6,015 bases of DNA from Clostridia bacterium (GCA_024682015.1 JAIKZT010000273.1:1-6015); one strand, 5' to 3'. Counted from the first letter of the stretch, positions 1-5,822 are shown. The notes: a model not told the origin generated them from the letters alone. Numbers and translations are program-made.

Positions 1-368
1 TCCAGGGCGTTCAGGCTGAGGTTGACCCCGTCCAGCCCCGCGGCGAGCAGGTCTGGCAGCTGCTCCTTCAGCAGGATCCCGTTTGTCGTGAGCACGACCT
101 GCTCGATGCCGGGGATGCCTTTCAGCAGGTTCACAAGCCGATGCAGCTGGGGCCGGACGAGAGGTTCCCCGCCGGTCAGGCGTATCTTGCGGATCCCCAG
201 ATCCGCCGCCTCGCGCGCGACGGAGGTGATCTCCTCATAGCGCAGGATGTCCGCATGGGCCTGCAGAGGCGCATAATCTTCAGGCATGCAGTGGATGCAG
301 CGCAGGTTGCAACGGTCCGTGACAGAGACGCGCATGTATTCGATTGTTCGTCCAAAACCGTCTGTCAT
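1..368 (-). CDS. moaA: GTP 3',8-cyclase MoaA, N-terminal part (cut by window edge)
   Basis: MoaA is a radical-SAM enzyme that rearranges GTP to 3',8-cyclo-7,8-dihydro-GTP, the first step of molybdenum-cofactor synthesis, with MoaC acting next. About 122 codons are visible. Residues 13-27 read RVSVTDRCNLRCIHC, giving the CxxxCxxC motif (Cys20, Cys24, Cys27) that binds the SAM-coordinating 4Fe-4S cluster. Further on are RLTGGEPLVR, the family's GGEP motif, and LTTNGILL. The family is usually about 320-340 residues, so the second cluster site and the C-terminal GTP-binding half lie outside the window. The ATG at 368 is the only sensible start: an in-frame TAG lies nine codons upstream, and the N-terminus has normal length. 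The ribosome-binding site is weak (AAGAGAG). It is the last gene visible in the operon, 68 nt after mobB. Identification is firm. Confidence 0.96.
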   Translation of the reverse strand, partial: MTDGFGRTIEYMRVSVTDRCNLRCIHCMPEDYAPLQAHADILRYEEITSVAREAADLGIRKIRLTGGEPLVRPQLHRLVNLLKGIPGIEQVVLTTNGILLKEQLPDLLAAGLDGVNLSLNAL

Positions 369-436
369 GTTCTCTCTTTTCGGTTGAAGGCCTAAGGCCA
401 TCGGTATTATGCCGCAATCCGTACGCCTTCGCCGGG

Positions 437-856
437 TCAGCGGTTCGCGAGCATGGTCTCCAGCAGGGCGGCGACCTCGGCAGGGTTCTGCCATTCGCCG
501 GCTTTCAGAAAAAGCTTGGGGTAGGATGACCCTTTCAGCCCCTCGATCAGGATGAGGTCTGCGTCCGGAAACGCTTCGAACAGCCGCGTTTCATCCACGG
601 TCCGCCGCTCCACGAGCATGTATTTTTCCCCGTCGAAAACGGCTGTTCCGACCGCTCCCGCATCGTAAAAACGGCGCGTATCGGTGCCGGACACGTCCGG
701 CTCGAAGGAATGGCCATCGTGTTTGATCACGGCGATGCGGTACCCTCTCGCAGACAGGATGGCTGTAACGCCTTCGATCAGCGTCGTTTTGCCGGAATTC
801 TTTTCTCCGGATATGGCGAAAACGGGCGGTGTTTGGGGCGTGGTTGGACGGCTCAT
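437..856 (-). CDS. mobB: Molybdopterin-guanine dinucleotide biosynthesis adapter MobB (short form)
   Basis: MobB is a small P-loop GTPase that assists MobA in attaching GMP to molybdopterin; in E. coli it is helpful but not essential. The protein is 139 residues. A Walker A motif, GEKNSGKTTL, lies at residues 17-26. It is followed by the family signature VIKHDGHSFEPDVSGTDT (about 43-60), the RRFYDAGA segment, and LILIEGLKGSSYPK (101-114), whose IEGLK is the typical Walker-B-side MobB motif. The frame stays open further upstream, but the ATG at 856 is preferred. It gives the P-loop the usual N-terminal position, has an AGGAGG ten bases upstream, and its ATGA overlaps the moaC TGA stop, which implies translational coupling. 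Family members are often 160-175 residues, so the C-terminus is short here. No mobA is visible in the window. Confidence 0.93.
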   Translation of the reverse strand: MSRPTTPQTPPVFAISGEKNSGKTTLIEGVTAILSARGYRIAVIKHDGHSFEPDVSGTDTRRFYDAGAVGTAVFDGEKYMLVERRTVDETRLFEAFPDADLILIEGLKGSSYPKLFLKAGEWQNPAEVAALLETMLANR

Positions 857-1371
857 CCGCGCACAGCCTCCTGCCCGAAGACGAAGGCGCCCGAGCGGCC
901 TCCGGACTTGGCTGCAAGATGGATGTCCGACAGCACCATCTCCTTGCTGACCGCCTTGCACATGTCGTAGATCGTCAGCAGCGCGGCGGATACGCCGGTG
1001 AGCGCCTCCATTTCCACGCCGGTCTTGCCTTCCGTTTTGACCGTGCAGACCGCGCGGATCTGAGCGGTTTCCTCAAGGACTTCAAAATCCACGGAAGCCT
1101 TGGAAATAAAGAGCGGATGGCACAGCGGAATGATGTCGGACGTCCTCTTGACAGCCATGATGCCGGCGATGCGGGCGGCCGCGAGGACATCGCCCTTCGG
1201 CGAGTTCAGGACGCCTCCCTCCTCGCCAGAGCCGCATTTCAGGAGGCGCAGGACCTTCGCGCCAACGGTAATGATGCCCTCTGCCTGCGCTTCGCGCTTT
1301 GTAACGGCCTTTTCGGACACGTCCACCATGATGGCTTCGCCGTTTTCGTTGATGTGTGTGAATGTTTCCAT
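853..1371 (-). CDS. moaC: Cyclic pyranopterin monophosphate synthase MoaC
   Basis: MoaC converts the MoaA product, 3',8-cyclo-7,8-dihydro-GTP, to cyclic pyranopterin monophosphate. The 172-residue protein opens with FTHINENGEAIMVDVSEKA, matching the start of E. coli MoaC as I remember it, which fixes the ATG at 1371. The expected active-site elements are present: KGDVLAAARIAGI (Lys59), IPLCHPLFISK (His85), GKTGVEMEALTGVSAALLTI (Glu120 and Glu122) and YDMCKAVSK (Asp136 and Lys139). Compared with the E. coli enzyme there are about eight extra residues just before the KGD motif (KCGSGEEGGVLNSP). They probably extend a surface loop. The gene starts 9 nt after the moeA stop with GAGGT as ribosome-binding site, and its stop overlaps the mobB start, so it sits inside a tight operon. 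Confidence 0.97.
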   Translation of the reverse strand: METFTHINENGEAIMVDVSEKAVTKREAQAEGIITVGAKVLRLLKCGSGEEGGVLNSPKGDVLAAARIAGIMAVKRTSDIIPLCHPLFISKASVDFEVLEETAQIRAVCTVKTEGKTGVEMEALTGVSAALLTIYDMCKAVSKEMVLSDIHLAAKSGGRSGAFVFGQEAVRG

Positions 1372-1380
1372 GATGACCTC

Positions 1381-2598
1381 TCAGATCAGATAGACGTTCA
1401 GAAGTTCGCCCGCCGGATGCGGGCCGGGACCGGCGGGCAGTTCCGCCAGGCAGTTGCAGCCCGCCATGGACAGCAGCTGGCCGCTGGAGTGACCCTGCGG
1501 CACATACAGCAGGCCGTCTTTCAGCCTCGCCCGCAGATAGCGCGCAGCAGCGCTGCCCTTGGGGAAAGGGTCGGCCAGAACGCCCTCCGCTTCCTCCATC
1601 CTCAGGGAAGGATCCGCGGAAAGCGCAGCCAGAAGAGGCCTGGCGAACAGTTCGAAAGTCGCCGCCGCGGCGTAGGGATTGCCGGACAGGCACAGGATCC
1701 GCGTTTCATCCTTTTCCGCCAGCATCAGGGGTGAACCGGGCTTCAGGCTGACCCCGTGGAACAGGACCTTCGCGCCGAGGTCCGCAAGCACCACCGGCAT
1801 ATGATCCGCGTCGCCCACGGACACACCGCCCGTGGTGATGATCAGATCAAAGGATCCGAAACGCCGCGAAAGCAAATCCTTCAGCTGTGCGGGATCGTCC
1901 GCGCAGACCGCGGCATCCGCGTCAAACCCGAGTTCACGCAGCCGGTTCTGCAGATAGACGGAATTGGAATCGTAGATCTTGCCGCAGCCCAGAGGGCTGC
2001 CTGGGGCAGCGATCTCGCTGCCGGTGGCCAGAATGGCCACCCGCGGCCGCCGGCGGGCCGGGACGGCCGCGAAGCCGGCGGCCGCCAGGCAGCCTGCCAA
2101 AGCGGCGTCGATCCGCTCTCCCGCCCTGCAGAGGACGTCGCCTTTTGCAAAATCCTCGCCTGCAAACACGTAATTCCGGTGGTGCCCGATCTCTTTATAG
2201 ATCAGGACCGCCGCAGCCCCGTCGCACTCCGAAGTGTCCGCATATGACGCGTCCTCGATGCCGATTACGGCGTCGCAGTCCGCGGGGATCCGTCCGCCGG
2301 TCATGATCCGCACGCATTGACCGGGCCCCACGGCGAACGTCTCTTTGCACCCTGCCGGCGCGTAGCCCACCTGCTGCAGCCGCGCAGGTCTCTCCGGGTG
2401 CGCACCGCGGACATCTTCGCTGCGAAAGGCAAAACCGTCCAATGGCGACCTGGCAAACGGAGGCTGATCGATCGGCGAAACGATGTCCGCTGCCGCGACC
2501 CGCCCCGCGCATTCCTGTACGGGAACGTTTTCAAAACCCGGAAGCGGCAGCGCCTGCTCCATCATTTTCAGCGCTGCTTCCACGCTAATTGCGTCCAT
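1381..2598 (-). CDS. moeA: Molybdopterin molybdenumtransferase MoeA
   Basis: MoeA inserts molybdate into adenylylated molybdopterin to give mature Mo-molybdopterin. The protein is 405 residues, the usual length. In order it shows QPPFARSPLDGFAF at 45-58 (Asp54 corresponds to the essential Asp59 of E. coli), CVRIMTGGRIPADCDAVIGI at 95-114 (Thr100), ATGSEI at 191-196 (Glu195), GKIYDSNS at 206-213, the molybdopterin-binding loop TTGGVSVGDAD at 255-265, and VSLKPGSPLMLAEK followed by LSGNPYAAAATFELF at 304-318. A C-terminal domain IV follows. The start at 2598 has a strong AGGAGGAG ribosome-binding site that overlaps the TAG stop of the upstream gene, 9 nt away, so coupling is likely. The LSGNP in place of the enterobacterial LPGNP looks like an ordinary lineage variant. 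Confidence 0.97.
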   Translation of the reverse strand: MDAISVEAALKMMEQALPLPGFENVPVQECAGRVAAADIVSPIDQPPFARSPLDGFAFRSEDVRGAHPERPARLQQVGYAPAGCKETFAVGPGQCVRIMTGGRIPADCDAVIGIEDASYADTSECDGAAAVLIYKEIGHHRNYVFAGEDFAKGDVLCRAGERIDAALAGCLAAAGFAAVPARRRPRVAILATGSEIAAPGSPLGCGKIYDSNSVYLQNRLRELGFDADAAVCADDPAQLKDLLSRRFGSFDLIITTGGVSVGDADHMPVVLADLGAKVLFHGVSLKPGSPLMLAEKDETRILCLSGNPYAAAATFELFARPLLAALSADPSLRMEEAEGVLADPFPKGSAAARYLRARLKDGLLYVPQGHSSGQLLSMAGCNCLAELPAGPGPHPAGELLNVYLI

Positions 2599-2607
2599 GA
2601 TCTCCTC

Positions 2608-3633
2608 CTACCAACCCTTTCCGAAGCTGCAGTCCGGGAAGCGGCACTCCTTGCACCCGAGGCACAGACCGCCGTACCCCAATTCGGCGAGCTCCGCCTT
2701 AGTCACCTCGACTCCTGCCAGCACCCGCGGCAGAACGATGTCGAAGATCGTCGCCTTGTGATACATCACGCAGCCCGGCAGCCCCAGAATTGGCACGCCA
2801 TCTTCGAAATATCCCAGGCACAGCATGGCGCCGGGCAGTGCCGCTCCGCCGTACGTCACGATGCGCGCCCCGCTGGCCGCAATGGCTCCGGGGGTCTTAT
2901 CGTCCGGATCCACGCTCATGCCGCCGGTGCAGAAGATCGCGTCTGCCCCTGCCGCGCGCGCTTCCTCGATCGCCGTGCGTATCACGTCGGTGTCGTCCAC
3001 GCATTTCGTCCGAAAGACGGTCTCTACGCCGAAATCGGCCAGCTTTTTCTCCACGACCGGACCGAATTTGTCCTCAATCAGGCCTTTGGCGACTTCACTG
3101 CCGGTCACGATCACCGCCGCCGTTTTCACGGTAAACGGCACCACCCGCAGCAGCGGCTTTGGCCCGACAAGTTCAGCAGCCGCATCCAGCTTCGCCTCTT
3201 CGATCACCAGCGGGATCACCCGCATGCCGGCCAGCTTATCGCCCCTCTTAACGGCCACGTTCCCCATGCGGGTCGCGATCATCAGCTGGTCCTGCCCGTT
3301 CACGAGCGCCAGCCGTCTGCGGTCAACGAGGAACAGCCCGTCCGCGTCCGCCTTGATCTCGATCTTACCCTCTTTGACCCCTCCCCGGGTCATGTTTGGC
3401 CCCAGGCACATTGCGACGAGCCTCTCCGCGGCCTCATCCTCGTGGATGAACCCCTCCGGCATTTCAAACACGTACAGGTTCTCCTTGCCCATGGACAGCA
3501 GCACGGGGATATCCTCCTCCGTGACGATGTGCCCTTTGCGGAATCTGGCGTCCTTCGTGACCCCGGGAATGATCTGGGTCATGTCGTGGCACAGGACAGT
3601 GCCGACTGCGTCTTCTGTTCTAATGAGTTTCAT
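2608..3633 (-). CDS. Molybdopterin-binding (MoCF domain) protein with four-cysteine C-terminal tail
   Basis: This is the first gene of the Moco operon and encodes 341 residues. The second half is a MoaB/MogA/MoeA-type molybdopterin-binding domain: AAVIVTGSEVAKG at about 172-184, CTGGMSVDPDDKTPGAI at 235-251 in the position of the family's TGG loop, and ILGLPGCVMYHK at 282-293. The first 150 residues, starting MKLIRTEDAVGTVLCHDMTQ, look like the N-terminal part of the MoeA-like proteins common in Clostridia. The last 20 residues hold Cys324, Cys327, Cys330 and Cys335 in the pattern CLGCKECRFPDC, suggestive of a zinc or Fe-S site (inference). It is clearly distinct from the moeA next door. A role in molybdopterin adenylylation or cofactor handling is plausible, since no mogA or moaB is in view, but unproven. 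The ATG at 3633 is chosen over an upstream ATG at 3687 because the earlier start would read through the leader terminator hairpin, while AGGAGA sits seven bases before 3633. Confidence 0.85.
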   Translation of the reverse strand: MKLIRTEDAVGTVLCHDMTQIIPGVTKDARFRKGHIVTEEDIPVLLSMGKENLYVFEMPEGFIHEDEAAERLVAMCLGPNMTRGGVKEGKIEIKADADGLFLVDRRRLALVNGQDQLMIATRMGNVAVKRGDKLAGMRVIPLVIEEAKLDAAAELVGPKPLLRVVPFTVKTAAVIVTGSEVAKGLIEDKFGPVVEKKLADFGVETVFRTKCVDDTDVIRTAIEEARAAGADAIFCTGGMSVDPDDKTPGAIAASGARIVTYGGAALPGAMLCLGYFEDGVPILGLPGCVMYHKATIFDIVLPRVLAGVEVTKAELAELGYGGLCLGCKECRFPDCSFGKGW

Positions 3634-3649
3634 GCTGTTTCTCCTATAC

Positions 3650-3681
3650 AAAATGCCCTGCCTCCGTAAAGGAAGCAGGGC
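3650..3681 (-). terminator. Intrinsic terminator in the Moco operon leader
   Basis: On the minus strand GCCCTGC (3681-3675) pairs perfectly with GCAGGGC (3661-3655). The stem continues inward with a U-G pair and three Watson-Crick pairs to an eleven-pair hairpin with a five-base loop. A short U-rich tail, ATTTTGT, follows. It ends about 10 bases before the ribosome-binding site of the first gene, the position expected for a riboswitch expression platform. The U-run is short, so termination may be incomplete. Confidence 0.75.
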
Positions 3682-3690
3682 GATCATACC

Positions 3691-3846
3691 AAAACCGGCG
3701 GCCCGAAAGCCGCTTGCTGCTGCATCCTTTTCAATGAGGAAGGCCCTGCGGTTTCCCGCCAGGACCCCGGAGGGGAAAATCCCCTCGGCCTGCCGTCCTT
3801 AGCGTTCTGCCTTAGGCGCAGCAGGCTCGGAAGCCGTTGTTCTGTT
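3691..3846 (-). promoter_or_regulatory. Structured leader, probable Moco-family riboswitch aptamer
   Basis: This transcribed leader of the Moco operon is rich in local and long-range pairing. CTGCTGC (3824-3818) pairs with GCAGCAG (3723-3717) to close a domain. Inside it are a hairpin GAGGGGA/TCCCCTC (3786-3770), a GAAA-tetraloop hairpin with a GCGG/CCGC core and outer CCT/AGG pairs (3763-3745), and a CCTAAG element (3816-3811) that recalls a GNRA-tetraloop receptor. The Moco RNA motif (Rfam family MOCO_RNA_motif) is known to precede Moco operons and to feature a GNRA loop and its receptor. I identify it from context and remembered features, not from a covariance search. The GCAGGGC at 3749-3743 in the GAAA hairpin is identical to the 3' arm of the downstream terminator, so it could pair with the terminator's 5' arm as an antiterminator. 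That would make ligand binding turn the operon off. Confidence 0.65.
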
Positions 3847-3852
3847 ACCGTT

Positions 3853-3881
3853 ATTTTACACGGATGCAGAAGGGTTTTCAA
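3853..3881 (-). promoter_or_regulatory. Sigma-A-type promoter of the Moco operon
   Basis: Reading on the minus strand, TTGAAA (3881-3876) is followed by a 17-base spacer and TAAAAT (3858-3853). Each hexamer differs from consensus at one position. Transcription would start near 3846, giving a leader of about 210 nt before the first gene. The -35 box begins only 10 bases past the cysE stop codon, and no convincing terminator separates the two operons. Confidence 0.72.
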
Positions 3882-3890
3882 CACCCCTCG

Positions 3891-4676
3891 TCAAACATGC
3901 AGCTGGGTCTCATATTTTGTTGTCAGAACGGTCCCGGGCGGGATGGAATGGGTCAGCCAGACGCTGCCGCCGATGACGCAGCCGTCGCCCACATTCGTAT
4001 CGCCGCCCAGCACCGTGGCGCCGGCGTAGATCACCACGTCGTTTCCGATGTCCGGATGGCGCTTGATGCCCTTCACCAGACTGCCGTCGTCCGCGACTTT
4101 AAAGCTCTTCGCCCCTAAAGTCACATGCTGATACAGCTTGACCCGGCTGCCGATGGTGCAGGTCTCGCCGATGACGACGCCAGTGCCGTGATCGATGAAG
4201 AACGACGGACCGATCGTCGCCCCGGGATGGATGTCGATGCCGGTCCAGCTGTGGGCCAGCTCCGTCATCATCCGGGGAATGATGGGCACCTTCAGGATAT
4301 ACAGGCAGTGTGCGATGCGATAGACGACGATCGCCCGGAAGGCGGGATAGCACAGAATGACTTCATCCGGGCTGATCGCAGCAGGATCCCCTTCGTAAGC
4401 CGCTTGGATATCCGTCTGCAGCATCCTCCGGATCTGGTCCATGCGCGCCATGGTCTGTTTTACGCAGTGCATCGCCTGTTCCTGGGGCAGCACGTATAGA
4501 AGCGCTTTCGTCAGCGCCTGGACGGCCAGGTCCATCTCGATGCGGGACTTTTCCTCCAGACCTTCCTCGCTGATGGAAGACGGTTCATCTCCGAAAAAGC
4601 GGGGAAACAGGGCGGAGAAAAAGCGGTCGACGGTCTTTCGGATCGTCTCCGAAAGACCGATATAATTTGGTTCCAT
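3891..4676 (-). CDS. cysE: Serine O-acetyltransferase
   Basis: The enzyme transfers acetyl from acetyl-CoA to L-serine, giving O-acetylserine for CysK. The 261-residue protein has a helical N-terminal domain of about 145 residues, then a left-handed beta-helix of hexapeptide repeats. Key segments are DIQAAYEGDPA (89-99), FRAIVVYRIAHCLY (113-126), TGIDIHPGATIG (145-156) and FFIDHGTGVVIGET (159-172). Asp148 and His163 match the catalytic Asp and His of E. coli CysE. KRHPDIGNDVVIYAGATVLGG (205-225) follows. It belongs to the longer class with an insertion between VTLG and KRHP (residues 189-204). The C-terminus is ETQLHV, lacking the terminal Ile that typically docks into CysK. It lies 20 nt after cysK with AGGA seven bases before the ATG, so the two are co-transcribed. 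Confidence 0.96.
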   Translation of the reverse strand: MEPNYIGLSETIRKTVDRFFSALFPRFFGDEPSSISEEGLEEKSRIEMDLAVQALTKALLYVLPQEQAMHCVKQTMARMDQIRRMLQTDIQAAYEGDPAAISPDEVILCYPAFRAIVVYRIAHCLYILKVPIIPRMMTELAHSWTGIDIHPGATIGPSFFIDHGTGVVIGETCTIGSRVKLYQHVTLGAKSFKVADDGSLVKGIKRHPDIGNDVVIYAGATVLGGDTNVGDGCVIGGSVWLTHSIPPGTVLTTKYETQLHV

Positions 4677-4696
4677 ATGAATTTCCTCAGATTACG

Positions 4697-5626
4697 TTAA
4701 AAATACCCTTCCGTGGACAGATAGCGGTCTCCGGTATCGGGCAGGATGACCACGATGTTCTTGCCGGCGTTCTCCGGACGCTTTGCCAGCTGGATCGCAG
4801 CAGCGACCGCAGCGCCGGCAGAGATGCCCACCAGGACGCCCTCGTTTCTGCCGATCGCAGCGCCGGCGGCATAGGCATCCTCGTTGGAGATTGCGATGAC
4901 CTCATCCAGCACGCTCAGGTCCAGCGTATCCGGTGCAAATCCGGCACCGATGCCCTGGATCTTATGGGGACCTGCTTTGCCTTCGGAGATAAACGGAGAT
5001 GCGGCAGGTTCCACGCCTACGACCTTTACTGCCGGGTTCTGCTCCTTCAGATACTTGCCTGTACCGGAGACCGTGCCGCCGGTGCCGAAGCTCGCCACGA
5101 AGATGTCCACCTGGCCGTCCGTGTCCTTCCAGATCTCCGGACCCGTCGTTTCATAATGCGCCTTCGGATTGGAGGGGTTGACGAACTGACCCGCCAGCAC
5201 GGCGCCCGGGATCTCCTTCAGCAGTTCATCCGCTTTGGCGATAGCGCCCTTCATCCCCTTCGCGCCTTCCGTCAGCACCAGCTCTGCACCGTAGGCAGCC
5301 ACGATCTTGCGTCTTTCCACGGACATGGAATCCGGCATCACCAGGATGAGTTTATAGCCCTTTGCGGCAGCGACCGCAGCCAGGCCGATGCCGGTGTTGC
5401 CCGAAGTGGGTTCTATGATGGTGTCGCCGGGCTTCAGTTTGCCGGCGGCTTCGTAATCCGCGATGATCGCTCGGGCGATGCGGTCCTTTACGCTGCCCGC
5501 CGGATTCAGATATTCCAGTTTTCCGTAGATCTTTGCGGTCAGTCCTTCCTTTTCCTCCGTATGGACCAGTTCCAGCAGCGGGGTGCCGCCGATCAGCTGT
5601 TCTGCCGATGTGTAGATGTTAGACAT
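4697..5626 (-). CDS. cysK: Cysteine synthase A (O-acetylserine sulfhydrylase)
   Basis: This is a PLP enzyme of the fold-type II family that makes L-cysteine from O-acetylserine and sulfide in the cytoplasm. The 309-residue length is typical. NPAGSVKDRIA (41-51) carries the PLP lysine, Lys47. EPTSGNTGIGLA (72-83) is the substrate/PLP loop, GTGGTVSGTGKYLKEQNP (181-198) binds the PLP phosphate, and GIGAGFAPDTLD (225-236) and EGVLVGISAGAA (262-273, Ser269) complete the family signature. The frame is open to 5689, but the ATG at 5626 is the start. It gives the canonical N-terminus (MSNIYTSAEQLIGGTPLLEL), has a perfect AAGGAGG nine bases upstream, and earlier starts would fall in or before the leader terminator hairpin. 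It heads the cysK-cysE operon and is preceded by an apparent cysteine-sensing attenuator. Confidence 0.97.
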   Translation of the reverse strand: MSNIYTSAEQLIGGTPLLELVHTEEKEGLTAKIYGKLEYLNPAGSVKDRIARAIIADYEAAGKLKPGDTIIEPTSGNTGIGLAAVAAAKGYKLILVMPDSMSVERRKIVAAYGAELVLTEGAKGMKGAIAKADELLKEIPGAVLAGQFVNPSNPKAHYETTGPEIWKDTDGQVDIFVASFGTGGTVSGTGKYLKEQNPAVKVVGVEPAASPFISEGKAGPHKIQGIGAGFAPDTLDLSVLDEVIAISNEDAYAAGAAIGRNEGVLVGISAGAAVAAAIQLAKRPENAGKNIVVILPDTGDRYLSTEGYF

Positions 5627-5650
5627 GCTTTTTTGCCTCCTTTTTCCGGT

Positions 5651-5684
5651 AAAATAAAAAGCGCAGGCCATTCCTGGCCCGCGC
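5651..5684 (-). terminator. Strong intrinsic terminator in the cysK leader (attenuator)
   Basis: On the minus strand GCGCGGGCCA (5684-5675) pairs along its full length with TGGCCTGCGC (5670-5661), with one G-U pair, across a GGAA tetraloop. It is followed directly by TTTTTATTTT (5660-5651). It lies between the predicted promoter and the cysK ribosome-binding site, about 24 bases before the start codon, with no room for another gene. It must therefore stop cysK transcription unless countered, which is the definition of an attenuator. The opposite strand has no U-tract after the hairpin, so it acts only toward cysK. Confidence 0.9.
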
Positions 5685-5793
5685 CGCATGCAGAGAAGAA
5701 AAATTTACTCAGATGAAGCAGGAGCCACGGAAAATGCCAGCACAAATGCAACACATGCATACCATGCGCGCTGCGGTTTCCATCATGCTCCTG
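5675..5793 (-). promoter_or_regulatory. Mutually exclusive 1:2 and 2:3 pairings (antiterminator) in the cysK leader
   Basis: Segment 1, CAGGAGC (5793-5787), is a perfect 7-bp complement of GCTCCTG in segment 2 (5725-5719). Segment 2, extended to TGGCTCCTGCT (5727-5717), can instead pair with segment 3, GGCGCGGGCCA (5685-5675). Ten of eleven positions match, three of them G-U, with one C-C mismatch. Segment 3 contains the 5' arm of the terminator. Segment 2 covers leader codons 30-34, just downstream of the Cys run and just before the stop. A ribosome stalled at the Cys codons would leave segment 2 free for 2:3, allowing read-through. A ribosome at the stop codon would cover segment 2, so the terminator forms. 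Segment 1 also includes the internal AGGAG. Pairings were drawn by eye; energies were not calculated. Confidence 0.65.
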
Positions 5794-5816
5794 TGTTCGA
5801 TTCTGATCTTGTTCAT
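5709..5816 (-). CDS. Cysteine-rich leader peptide of the cysK-cysE operon
   Basis: This is a 35-codon ORF ending in TGA at 5711-5709. It begins MNKIRIEHRSMMETAARM, continues VCMCCICAGI, and ends FRGSCFI. Codons 20-25 are TGC ATG TGT TGC ATT TGT, four cysteines in six codons, with a fifth at codon 33. Cysteine is normally about one residue in a hundred, so this is very unlikely by chance just before a cysteine synthase. The proposed role is cis-acting: a ribosome short of charged tRNA-Cys stalls here and alters folding of the downstream leader RNA. The ATG at 5816 coincides with the predicted transcription start, so translation could be leaderless. Alternatively it may start at the paired ATGs at 5786 and 5783 behind an AGGAG, although the spacing (1 or 4 bases) is short. 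The peptide itself probably has no other function. Confidence 0.75.
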   Translation of the reverse strand: MNKIRIEHRSMMETAARMVCMCCICAGIFRGSCFI

Positions 5817-5822
5817 GGTAGT

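Noticed and set aside
1660..1690. LSGNP instead of LPGNP in MoeA as a possible loss of function.
   Set aside because: The other catalytic residues are intact and the variation fits normal diversity among Gram-positive MoeA proteins.
829..1734. Long plus-strand ORF (301 codons), with others at 2317-3669, 2825-3802 and 4667-5716.
   Set aside because: They are antisense to well-identified genes, have no recognisable domains, and are typical mirror frames of GC-rich coding DNA.
3683..3690. TGGTATGAT on the minus strand looks like an extended -10 promoter just before the Moco terminator.
   Set aside because: There is no -35 match at 16-18 bases, and transcription would begin inside the terminator hairpin. 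The upstream TTGAAA/TAAAAT promoter is better and includes the structured leader.
5770..5790. TGGAAACCGC in the cysK leader resembles the T-box sequence, suggesting a tRNA-Cys T-box.
   Set aside because: It does not match the T-box TGGNACCGCG spacing and lies about 90-100 nt from the terminator instead of in an adjacent antiterminator bulge. No specifier stem was found, and the sequence is coding within the Cys leader ORF.
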